A stretch of 5,964 bases of DNA from CALACW01 sp002431305 (GTDB lineage Bacteria; Bacillota; Clostridia; Oscillospirales; Acutalibacteraceae), in contig CALACW010000135.1 in NCBI GenBank assembly GCA_937890355.1, positions 1 to 5,964 of the forward strand, in the 5' to 3' direction. Below the pieces are notes generated by a model. That model did not search any database. It was given only the letters and a program-made list of their open reading frames with translations, and was not told the origin of the DNA. This document shows positions 1 through 5,720 of this stretch, in pieces. Numbering within the stretch: position 1 is the stretch's first letter; each line of letters begins with the position of its first letter. Position numbers and translations under genes: made by a program.

Positions 1-19
1 TAAACGGTAGGCGGTTTGC

Positions 20-76
20 CCTTTCTTTCATTTTTTTTAGGAAAGAGGGCGTTCGCCCTCTTTCCACAAAGAAAGG
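20..76 (+). promoter_or_regulatory. Structured leader that can sequester the small-ORF ribosome binding site
   Basis: Two nested helices are visible. The inner one is a perfect 11-bp stem, 40-50 pairing with 55-65, with a 4-base loop (51-54). The outer one is a perfect 9-bp helix between CCTTTCTTT (20-28) and AAAGAAAGG (68-76), which includes the start of the Shine-Dalgarno sequence. In that fold the ribosome binding site of the ORF at 91 would be partly closed. A second, imperfect pairing of CCCTCTTTC (56-64) with the site (71-80) is also possible. The inner hairpin is not followed by a T-run on either strand, so it is not a normal terminator. The transcription start is not visible and may lie left of the window. 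The pairing is seen in the sequence; its regulatory role is inferred. Confidence 0.5.
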
Positions 77-79
77 AGG
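72..79 (+). promoter_or_regulatory. Strong ribosome binding site of the small membrane peptide
   Basis: AAAGGAGG ends 11 bases before the ATG at 91. It continues as GTGAT, so the stretch is nearly the full anti-Shine-Dalgarno complement with one extra G. Such a strong site before a 24-codon frame is the main reason to call that frame translated. Confidence 0.75.
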
Positions 80-90
80 GTGATAATATT

Positions 91-165
91 ATGGTAGAAG
101 CTACTTTGTTTTTAGCAGTCTTATTGCTCTTAGTAATAACGATCTACATAATAATAAAAAAATAA
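91..165 (+). CDS. 24-residue hydrophobic membrane peptide, candidate type I toxin
   Basis: The frame runs from ATG at 91 to TAA at 163-165. It begins MVEATLFLAVLLLLV and ends in two lysines. Residues 5-22 are almost all Leu, Ile, Val, Ala or Phe, which is one transmembrane helix, and the basic end suits the cytoplasmic membrane face. Size and composition resemble small pore-forming or membrane-stressing toxins of type I systems (Ibs, Fst and TxpA are examples by general character), but I recognise no specific family and see no clear sequence match to those. Support for a real gene comes from the near-consensus ribosome binding site, the stop codon embedded in a terminator-like hairpin, and an antisense transcription unit facing the 3' end. 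It is the only likely plus-strand gene here. An alternative is a regulatory or accessory membrane peptide that is not toxic. The promoter is not visible in the window. Confidence 0.7.
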   Translation: MVEATLFLAVLLLLVITIYIIIKK

Positions 166-243
166 CCGCCCGCATGCTCAAATAGTGGCAGTTATTTTTA
201 AATAAACCATAAAGAGCAGACCGTCTATCCGGTAACTCCTTGT
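155..243 (-). ncRNA. Predicted antisense RNA, candidate antitoxin of a type I module
   Basis: A consensus promoter at 250-278 would start a minus-strand RNA near position 243. It would run leftwards to the hairpin at 158-199 and stop in the T-run near 155, giving roughly 88 nt. Near its 5' end it can form a second stem-loop (214-238): ACCG at 220-223 pairs with CGGT at 230-233, and GAG at 214-216 with CTC at 236-238, with a small internal loop between. Its 3' part is fully complementary to the last codons, stop and terminator of the small ORF. It could therefore pair with the toxin mRNA and block translation or trigger decay. The ends are inferred from promoter and terminator position. No convincing coding frame is present in it. 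Confidence 0.65.
158..199. terminator. Bidirectional terminator shared by the small ORF and its antisense RNA
   Basis: AAAAATAAC (158-166) pairs perfectly with GTTATTTTT (191-199), and GCC (168-170) pairs with GGC (187-189). The only interruption is the pair at 167/190. It is a C-A mismatch in a plus-strand RNA but a G-U wobble in a minus-strand RNA, so the hairpin is better formed in the antisense direction. There it is followed by seven T residues (162 down to 156). In the plus direction the T-run is inside the right arm. The loop (171-186) contains the palindrome GCATGC (172-177). The hairpin covers the stop codon of the small ORF. Confidence 0.75.
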
Positions 244-249
244 ATCTAT

Positions 250-278
250 ATTATATCCGTAAAATCCCGTTTTGTCAA
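250..278 (-). promoter_or_regulatory. Consensus-perfect sigma-70/sigma-A promoter for the antisense RNA
   Basis: On the minus strand TTGACA (278 down to 273) is followed by a 17-base spacer and TATAAT (255 down to 250). Both hexamers match the housekeeping consensus exactly at optimal spacing. No gene lies downstream on that strand. It points straight at the 3' end of the small ORF, which argues for a short non-coding transcript. The -35 element lies in the stem-loop that follows the galactosidase gene. Confidence 0.8.
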
Positions 279-293
279 CACCCGCAAAACGGG
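266..293. terminator. Terminator hairpin downstream of the beta-galactosidase gene
   Basis: CCCGTTTTG (266-274) and CAAAACGGG (285-293) form a perfect 9-bp stem with a 10-base loop. On the minus strand it lies 23 bases after the galactosidase stop and is followed by ATTTTA, a short T-run. On the plus strand it is followed by the better T-rich stretch GCTTTTATTTTG. It probably ends the minus-strand operon and may also catch plus-strand read-through from the small ORF. The right end of the loop and left arm overlap the -35 hexamer of the antisense promoter. Confidence 0.7.
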
Positions 294-316
294 GCTTTTA
301 TTTTGTATTTGCTTAA

Positions 317-2071
317 TTATCCCAATATCGGTTTATCGCAGAACTCGACAAAATCCGCCGACGCATTATCGGATTCGAAAACTATGATCTCGTTTTCGCC
401 CTTTTTAAGGACGGGAGCGGGGACATACAGAGTTTTCTGCGGACCCGCGGGGTTGTAATATCTGCCGAGATTAAAGCCGTTGACAATCACAATGCCTTTT
501 ATAAAACCGTCAAGTTTTACAAACGTGTCGCACGGTTCGTTTTCTATGTTCAAAACTCCTCTGAAAAACGTCGGAACGGACGAAACGCCGTCGTTTTCAT
601 CACTGAATTCGAGTTTATCGAGGTTATCCATTGTAAGCGAATACATGTTCCATCCGAAGTGATTCTGAAGTCCCATGCGAACGCCCTTTATGCCTTTTCT
701 GTCGAGAATTTTGGGACCGTAATTTACCCTGCCCATGTTCTCGCAGAGGATGTCGAGTTTTAATTTTTCGCCTTTTTTCACTGAGAATTTTACGTCGCCG
801 GAATGTCTCGTACGCTCGTAATATCCCGCGTATTTTTGATTCAGAAGGACAACCGCTCTGTCGTGAACAGCGTCGAAATTCAAAGTATTTTCATCCCTCG
901 GTCCGTCGATTTCGGTCGAATAAAGCGTGTAACCGTAGTACTGACCTATGTCCTCCATAAATTCGGGGGCGGGGACTGCGACGGGCTTCGAAATGTATTT
1001 TAACGCGTCAAAAATCGAAATTTTCTCTGTAAGTTTAACTTTTCCGTACGCTTTTTTCTCCGAATTCTTAACGGTGAGCGGAGGAAGCGCGCCGTACTTC
1101 TCCTCTATCATTTTTCTCACCTCATAATAAGCAGGGGTGAGGTCGCCGGCTTCGGACAACAGCGCGTTATAGTCATAGCTCGTGACGGTCGGCTCGTATT
1201 TATCATAGTAATTCGCGCCGTTCATGAAGCCGAAATTCGTTCCGCCGTGGAACATATAGAAGTTAAGCGACGCGCCGGAGTCGAGCATATCCTTAAAAAG
1301 TCCGGCAAGCTCCTTAGCCTCTCTGACATGGTGTTCCTCGTACCAGTGGTCGAACCATCCGCACCAGTATTCGGTGCACATTTTGGGCTGACCGGGTCTG
1401 AATTCTTCAAGCTTTTTAAAATTCTCGTCGGGTCTCGAACCGAAATTCGCGGTACAGAGATATTCGGGCAGAGTTCCGCCCTGTAACATTGAATCGCACG
1501 CGCCGTCGGACGTGAACAGCATACAGTCGACGCCGTTCTTTTTATAAATTTCGGCAATGCGCCGCATGTATTCATGGTCATCGCCGTAGCTTCCGTACTC
1601 GTTTTCAATTTGAAGCATGATAACGTTTCCGCCGTTTGTCGAAAGACGGGGAACGACTATCGAAAGAAGCTCGCGGTAATAATTCTCGACCTTTGACAAA
1701 AACGTCTCGTCAAGGCATCTGATGCTCATGTCCCTGTAATTCAAAAGCCACGCGGGCAGTCCGCCCATCTCCCACTCTGCGCATATGTACGGTCCCGGGC
1801 GGAGAATGACATTAAGCCCGAGGTCTTTCGCCTCGTCGATATACGCGCCGAGGTCGAGCATTCCCTTAAAATCGAAAACGCCCTCTTCTTTTTCGTGAAG
1901 ATTCCAGCACGTGTACGTTTCGACCGTGTTAAATCCGCACTGTTTTAATTTTAAAAGTCTGTCATGCCAGTATTCCCTCGGAATTCTGAAATAGTGCATC
2001 GAGCCGGAGATTATCGTGTATTCCTCATTGTCAAGATAAAATTTATCGCCCTTATACGTTAAAACCGCCAT
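317..2071 (-). CDS. Glycoside hydrolase family 35 beta-galactosidase, cytosolic BgaC-like
   Basis: The 584-residue product is a retaining exo-beta-galactosidase, removing terminal beta-linked galactose. The N-terminal TIM barrel covers about residues 5-330. Within it are RPGPYICAEWEMGGLPAW (91-108), where Cys97-Ala98-Glu99 would help bind galactose, and QIENEYG (154-160), where Glu158 is the expected acid/base. The stretch MCTEYWCGWF (231-240) carries the expected nucleophile Glu234, and TSYDYNALLSEAGD (297-310) is a conserved barrel-end motif. The rest should be beta-sandwich domains. There is no signal peptide, and length fits the short cytosolic BgaC type (about 590 residues), whose known members prefer beta-1,3-linked galactose; Trp236 and Trp239 fit that subgroup. 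Linkage preference is inferred. The start is ATG, with AAGGAG (2078-2083) six bases upstream. It follows the phospholipase gene by 16 bases and is probably the last gene of that operon. No transporter or sugar regulator is nearby. Confidence 0.95.
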   Translation of the reverse strand: MAVLTYKGDKFYLDNEEYTIISGSMHYFRIPREYWHDRLLKLKQCGFNTVETYTCWNLHEKEEGVFDFKGMLDLGAYIDEAKDLGLNVILRPGPYICAEWEMGGLPAWLLNYRDMSIRCLDETFLSKVENYYRELLSIVVPRLSTNGGNVIMLQIENEYGSYGDDHEYMRRIAEIYKKNGVDCMLFTSDGACDSMLQGGTLPEYLCTANFGSRPDENFKKLEEFRPGQPKMCTEYWCGWFDHWYEEHHVREAKELAGLFKDMLDSGASLNFYMFHGGTNFGFMNGANYYDKYEPTVTSYDYNALLSEAGDLTPAYYEVRKMIEEKYGALPPLTVKNSEKKAYGKVKLTEKISIFDALKYISKPVAVPAPEFMEDIGQYYGYTLYSTEIDGPRDENTLNFDAVHDRAVVLLNQKYAGYYERTRHSGDVKFSVKKGEKLKLDILCENMGRVNYGPKILDRKGIKGVRMGLQNHFGWNMYSLTMDNLDKLEFSDENDGVSSVPTFFRGVLNIENEPCDTFVKLDGFIKGIVIVNGFNLGRYYNPAGPQKTLYVPAPVLKKGENEIIVFESDNASADFVEFCDKPILG

Positions 2072-2087
2072 ATGTTACTCCTTAAAT

Positions 2088-3158
2088 TTAAACAATTATA
2101 TCGTCCAGTACCGCCGCCGCGAGGGGGTAATCGTTTTTCTCTTTCGTAAATTTCTTTACGATATTTTCTATAAAATTGTTCTGCGCCTCTTCTTTTGATT
2201 TTTCGAGTTCATACTCCATGTATTTTAATTTAAGAGAGGTCAGGAATTCTTTTTCTTTATAAATTTTAAGCCTGTCAAGACCTATTTCGTACCCGAGCTT
2301 TTCGAGCTGTTCGCACGCGTCGACTCCGTAACGGGAGATAATCCCTCTGAAAGTCATCGGGGAGAAACAGTAAATTCCGCCCTGTAGCCTGCCGAACGCT
2401 TTTTTTGCGTCGAGGTAGCCCATTATCAGACGTTTCTTTATCATTTCGTCGGAAAAATCAAACGCCGCGCCGAGTTCCTCGGGATTATACGGACGAATGT
2501 AAACAATCTCCGCGCACGAAAAATCGTCGTTGTGCGCCATGCCCTTCATTGAGGAAATATCAATAACGATAAGGCGGTTGATTCCGCGCTTGCGAAGAAG
2601 GCTTACGGGCGTGTTGTCGTAAATTCCGCCGTCGATAAACCACCGGTCGTCGGGACCTATTTTGCTGACTCCGGGGTACTTCGCGGAGGCAAGCAGGTAA
2701 TCTATAAGCTGACCCTCGGGAATATCGTCAATGAACATCTCGGTCGGAGCGAGCGGCGAGAGCGAATACGTCACGAAGCCGAACGGAATACCGCTCTGTC
2801 TGACCTTTTCCTCGTCAATGTACGAATCGAGAAAATCGCGCGTGGGCGACGCGTCAATGCCCCTGTTTTTGAATATTTCCTTTATTAAAACGCCGTAATT
2901 CTTTGAGCTGAAAAGATTGTCGGGGTCTTTTAATTCACTGTCGATTTTAACGCCCTTGTCGAGAGTCACGCTGTTCCAGAGCTTTATCGCGTCTCTGTAA
3001 TTATTCGAAACGATAAGCGCGCCGTTTATGGCTCCTATCGACACGCCCGCGACGGATGAAAATTTAATCCTCATCTCGCGCATTGCCTGCCACGCGCCCA
3101 TCTGATACGCGCCCTTAGCCCCTCCGCCGGAGAGAACCAGGCCGTACGGTTTTGACAT
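2088..3158 (-). CDS. Patatin-like phospholipase family protein
   Basis: The 356-residue protein is a predicted serine lipid acyl hydrolase with the Ser-Asp dyad of the patatin/RssA family. Residues 10-16 (SGGGAKG) form the glycine-rich oxyanion hole. GVSIG (38-42) is the nucleophile elbow with Ser40. DGG (176-178) carries the catalytic Asp176. All key residues are intact. The patatin fold spans about residues 5-210. The C-terminal third is charged and helical (lysine- and glutamate-rich around 300-340) and has no assignable function. There is no signal peptide or clear membrane segment, so it is likely cytosolic or peripheral. The frame is open to a GTG at 3167, but GAGGTGA (3165-3171) is the ribosome binding site and would overlap that GTG. 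The ATG at 3158 lies a good distance after it, so I chose ATG. The substrate (phospholipid or other ester) cannot be told. Confidence 0.92.
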   Translation of the reverse strand: MSKPYGLVLSGGGAKGAYQMGAWQAMREMRIKFSSVAGVSIGAINGALIVSNNYRDAIKLWNSVTLDKGVKIDSELKDPDNLFSSKNYGVLIKEIFKNRGIDASPTRDFLDSYIDEEKVRQSGIPFGFVTYSLSPLAPTEMFIDDIPEGQLIDYLLASAKYPGVSKIGPDDRWFIDGGIYDNTPVSLLRKRGINRLIVIDISSMKGMAHNDDFSCAEIVYIRPYNPEELGAAFDFSDEMIKKRLIMGYLDAKKAFGRLQGGIYCFSPMTFRGIISRYGVDACEQLEKLGYEIGLDRLKIYKEKEFLTSLKLKYMEYELEKSKEEAQNNFIENIVKKFTKEKNDYPLAAAVLDDIIV

Positions 3159-3206
3159 GTTTTTCACCTCTGAACATCAATAATTTTTTTAATACAAACA
3201 AAATAT

Positions 3207-3229
3207 GTAGGGGAAGACATTGTCTTCCC
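3207..3229 (+). repeat. Left REP-like palindrome with GTAG
   Basis: GTAG (3207-3210) is followed by GGGAAGACA (3211-3219), a single central T, and TGTCTTCCC (3221-3229), giving 9-bp arms. In RNA or single-stranded DNA it forms a strong hairpin. It lies 48 bases before the phospholipase start codon, in the untranslated leader if transcription enters from thiI. Confidence 0.75.
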
Positions 3230-3332
3230 GGGGTAAAGGCAGTAATTTTAAATATAATTTTCGCCGGCGGAAACCCGGAAATTTCATATTGCTGACGCAA
3301 ATGTATTATAGATAAAACCGTAAGTCTCATGC

Positions 3333-3355
3333 GGGAAGACAATGTCTTCCCCTAC
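3333..3355 (-). repeat. Right REP-like palindrome with GTAG, inverted copy
   Basis: This is the exact inverse of the left copy. On the minus strand GTAG (3355 down to 3352) precedes the same 9-bp-arm palindrome (3351 down to 3333). It lies about 40 bases downstream of the thiI stop, where a hairpin could protect or shorten the thiI mRNA 3' end. Confidence 0.75.
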
Positions 3356-3386
3356 AAAAAGAATGTTTATGCTTTAGAATAACATT
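3356..3386 (-). terminator. Weak terminator-like stem-loop after thiI
   Basis: On the minus strand a 6-bp AT-rich stem (3381-3386 with 3362-3367, AATGTT/AACATT) with a 13-base loop is followed by C and five T residues (3360 down to 3356). The stem is short and has one G-C pair, so termination would be weak. Its T-run touches the end of the REP-like element. Confidence 0.3.
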
Positions 3387-3396
3387 ACTATACTAA

Positions 3397-4578
3397 TCAC
3401 TTATTATAATAAATAACTTCGTGCTTTGCCGTCTCGGCTGCCGTTTTCATCATTTCCTCATCGTATGCCATAGCCTCAGCTTCACGTGCGGACTCAACGG
3501 TCGGTCTCGTTTTCGGGTGCTTTGGCGTGAACACGGTACAGCAGTCCTCGTACGGCTGAATCGAAATATCGAACGCGTCGATTTTTCGCGAAATTTCAAT
3601 AATCTCGCTCTTATCCATGCCTATGCACGGACGGAAAACGGGGATTTCGGAGGCGTCGTCGGTACACTGAAGCGCGTATATCGTCTGCGAAGCGACCTGT
3701 CCGACGCTCTCGCCCGTTATCAGAGCGGAACACCTTGTCTTACGCGCGATTTCATTCGAAATTTTCATCATAAGACGTCTCATTACGATTGTGAACATGT
3801 CCTCGGGGGCTTTGTCGCGGATTGCTTCCTGAATCTCGGTAAAATGAACGGTGTACAAGTCGATTCGTCCGCAGTATTTCGCGACTTTTTTAAGAAGCTC
3901 GTGAACCTTCATCTCCGCGCGCTCGGAGGTATAAGGGGGTGAAGCGAAATGAACCGCGGTGAGCGAAACTCCGCGCTTTGCCATCATCCACGCCGCGACG
4001 GGGCTGTCGATACCGCCGGAAATAAGAATCGCCGCTCTGCCGGACGTACCGGTGGGCATACCGCCCGCACCCTTGATCTGACTGCCTCTGACGAACGCGT
4101 ATTTGTCGCGCACCTCGACGGTAACGGTGACCTCGGGGTTGTGAACGTCGACTTTTATGCCGGGGTAATTTTCGAGAATAACACCGCCGACCTCGTCGCA
4201 GATTTTGGGCGAATTGAACGGGAATTTTTTATCCGAACGCTTCGCCGCGACCTTGAACGTTTTTGCAAACGACAGCTCGTCCCTTAAATATTCGACCGCT
4301 GTTTTCTTAATAACTTCGATATCCTTATCGCACGCGGCGGCTCTCGAAAGAGCCGCAACGCCGAATACGTGTTTGATAACCTCGACCGCGTCGTCGAGAT
4401 CCTCGTTCTCATTCTCGGGTTCAATCGTAATCGTCGACTGCGCTTTCGTGAAAGTGAAGTTTCCGACCTCTTCTTTGAGTCTGTTTTTAATATTTTTAAC
4501 GAGAATATCCTCGAACGTAGAACGGTTCAGCCCCTTTAACGCGATTTCTCCGTCTTTTAACAAAATAACTTCTTTCAT
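3397..4578 (-). CDS. thiI: ThiI: tRNA 4-thiouridine synthetase / thiamine sulfur transferase, short form
   Basis: The enzyme adenylates U8 of tRNA and replaces its oxygen with sulfur. ThiI also supplies sulfur for the thiamine thiazole in some bacteria. The 393 residues cover three parts. An N-terminal ferredoxin-like region holds the typical opening DGEIALKGLNR (9-19). A THUMP RNA-binding domain spans about 60-165. The PP-loop ATPase domain follows, with SGGIDSP (187-193), TGESVGQVASQT (288-299) and EDCCTVFTPKHP (344-355). Cys346 or Cys347 should be the sulfur-transfer cysteine equivalent to E. coli Cys344. The C-terminal rhodanese domain of the longer E. coli type (482 residues) is absent, as is usual in Firmicutes, so sulfur should come directly from a cysteine desulfurase. 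That enzyme is encoded 14 bases upstream. The ribosome binding site AAAGGAT (4588-4594) overlaps the desulfurase stop codon, which suggests translational coupling. Confidence 0.97.
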   Translation of the reverse strand: MKEVILLKDGEIALKGLNRSTFEDILVKNIKNRLKEEVGNFTFTKAQSTITIEPENENEDLDDAVEVIKHVFGVAALSRAAACDKDIEVIKKTAVEYLRDELSFAKTFKVAAKRSDKKFPFNSPKICDEVGGVILENYPGIKVDVHNPEVTVTVEVRDKYAFVRGSQIKGAGGMPTGTSGRAAILISGGIDSPVAAWMMAKRGVSLTAVHFASPPYTSERAEMKVHELLKKVAKYCGRIDLYTVHFTEIQEAIRDKAPEDMFTIVMRRLMMKISNEIARKTRCSALITGESVGQVASQTIYALQCTDDASEIPVFRPCIGMDKSEIIEISRKIDAFDISIQPYEDCCTVFTPKHPKTRPTVESAREAEAMAYDEEMMKTAAETAKHEVIYYNK

Positions 4579-4592
4579 AATTTATAAATCCT

Positions 4593-5720
4593 TTATCTTC
4601 TTATTCTCGAAACGGCGGCGGCGAGAGCGTCAACGAGAGCGTTCATTTCTTCATCCGTTGTAAAACGCGACATGCTGATTCTGATTGCCGAATGTGTCCT
4701 GTCAGAGGGCAGTCCTATCGCCTTTAAAACCTCGGAATCGTGTCCGCGCTTGCATGCTGAACCCGCGGAGATGTAAATTCCCCTTTCGGACAGCGAATTT
4801 ACGATAGTCTGCGACGGAAGTCCCGTTACGGACATATTGATAATATACGGGAGCGAGTCCGACGGCGAATTTATATAAACGCCGGGGATTCTCGTGACCT
4901 TTTCGATAAAACGGTCTCTGACTCCCCTTACCTTTTCGAGCGACGCGTCTATATCGCCGAGCTGCGCGGCAGCCGCACCGAAGCCCGCGATGTTCGGCAT
5001 AGCCTCGGTGCCGGAGTAAACGCCGTTCTCCTGTCCGCCGCCGACGACGTAGGGCTTGATTCGCACGCCCTTTCTTATGTACAGCGCTCCCGCGCCCTTG
5101 GGACCGTGAATTTTATGACTGCTGACGGAAATTAAATCCGCGCCTATCTTCGACGGCTTTACGTGAATTTTGCCGAACGCCTGCACCGCGTCGACGTGAA
5201 TCAGCGCAGGAGCGCCCGAGCGTATTACGGCGGTTTTAATATTCTGAACGGGATTTATCGTACCCAGCTCGTTATTAACCATCATAATTGAAACAAGAAT
5301 CGTATTTTTATTTATGACGGAATATAAATCGTTTAATGAGAAACGTCCGAATTTATCGGGGCGGAGTCTTATAACCTCGAAGCCCTGTTCCTCTAATCGT
5401 TTCATTGCCTCGTTAACGCTCGGATGTTCAATCGACGAAGTGACGATTCTGTTTCCTCTGCGCCTGTTCGCGTAGACCGCGCCGAATATCGCGGTGTTGT
5501 TAGCCGTGGTTCCGGACGAAGTGAAGTAAACCTCGTCGGGAGAACATGAGAACGCGCGGGCAAGTCTTAATCTCGCGTTTTCGAGTACGCGCGAAGCCTC
5601 AACGCCTTTTTTATGAAGAGACGACGGGTTGCCCCACGAGTGCATAAGCGTTTCGGTCATTTCGTTAACCGCCTCGGGACATACCTTTGTCGTCGCGGAA
5701 TTGTCAAGATATATTTCCAA
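4593..5720 (-). CDS. nifS: Cysteine desulfurase, NifS/IscS family
   Basis: This PLP-dependent enzyme converts L-cysteine to alanine and carries the released sulfur as a persulfide. The 375 residues show the full set of family signatures: YLDNSATT (4-11), the cofactor-stacking histidine in SIEHPS (His99), NNELG (149-153), HVDAVQ with Asp177 and Gln180, and the PLP Schiff-base lysine in SSHKIHGPKG (Lys203). The sulfur-accepting cysteine is in SAGSACKRG (Cys323). Length is typical. The start is a TTG at 5718-5720: an in-frame stop lies four codons upstream and the conserved N-terminus begins right after it. The best ribosome binding site, AAAGGA (5734-5739), is 13 bases away, rather far, so initiation may be modest. 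It directly precedes thiI, so it is most likely the dedicated sulfur donor for ThiI, like the NifZ-ThiI pair of Bacillus subtilis. A general role in Fe-S assembly is not excluded. The symbol is a family label. Confidence 0.95.
   Translation of the reverse strand: MEIYLDNSATTKVCPEAVNEMTETLMHSWGNPSSLHKKGVEASRVLENARLRLARAFSCSPDEVYFTSSGTTANNTAIFGAVYANRRRGNRIVTSSIEHPSVNEAMKRLEEQGFEVIRLRPDKFGRFSLNDLYSVINKNTILVSIMMVNNELGTINPVQNIKTAVIRSGAPALIHVDAVQAFGKIHVKPSKIGADLISVSSHKIHGPKGAGALYIRKGVRIKPYVVGGGQENGVYSGTEAMPNIAGFGAAAAQLGDIDASLEKVRGVRDRFIEKVTRIPGVYINSPSDSLPYIINMSVTGLPSQTIVNSLSERGIYISAGSACKRGHDSEVLKAIGLPSDRTHSAIRISMSRFTTDEEMNALVDALAAAVSRIRR

Larger units (their letters stand above)
3206..3356. mobile_element. 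REPIN/BIME-like non-autonomous element between thiI and the phospholipase gene
   Basis: A 151-bp segment is bounded by perfect 25-bp inverted repeats (3206-3230 and 3332-3356). Each repeat is itself a palindrome. On the outer side of each palindrome, read inwards, stands the tetranucleotide GTAG. A palindrome with GTAG at its 5' side is the hallmark of bacterial REP sequences, and two in inverted orientation make a REPIN or BIME, mobilised by Y1 HUH (RAYT or IS200/IS605-like) transposases. The inner 100 bases hold no credible gene, only the small palindrome CGCCGGCG (3262-3269). I see no clear target-site duplication, which fits Y1-type mobility but is not proof. A MITE of another transposase family is the alternative. 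Confidence 0.65.

Noticed and set aside
40..65. Perfect hairpin as a rho-independent terminator of a gene left of the window
   Set aside because: No T-run follows it on either strand (ACAAAG on plus; CTAAAA on minus). It fits better as a leader structure.
179..211. Ten-codon frame within the predicted antisense RNA
   Set aside because: The only Shine-Dalgarno-like GGAG is about 25 bases upstream, and the frame runs into the terminator stem, so translation is unlikely.
1222..1608. 128-codon minus-strand frame inside the galactosidase gene
   Set aside because: It lies in another register of a gene with intact catalytic motifs and has biased, low-complexity composition rich in Ser, Thr and Arg. 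It has no recognisable domain.
3159..3167. GTG at 3167 as start of the phospholipase gene, adding three residues
   Set aside because: The GTG is part of the GAGGTGA ribosome binding site. The ATG at 3158 has proper spacing and leaves the conserved glycine-rich motif near the N-terminus.
3305..3310. Minus-strand TATAAT inside the REP-like element as a phospholipase promoter
   Set aside because: No -35-like hexamer occurs at 15-18 bases spacing and there is no extended -10 TG, so a chance AT-rich match is more likely.
3115..3342. 75-codon minus-strand frame across the REP-like element
   Set aside because: It reads through the inverted repeats and into the phospholipase gene in the wrong register. 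No ribosome binding site or domain is visible.
3206..3356. CRISPR array or phage attachment site
   Set aside because: There are only two repeat copies, inverted and not direct, with no spacer series and no integrase gene in the window.
3421..4663. Three plus-strand frames of 112-173 codons opposite thiI and the desulfurase end
   Set aside because: They are antisense shadows of the well-supported thiI and desulfurase genes, with arginine-rich products and no motifs.
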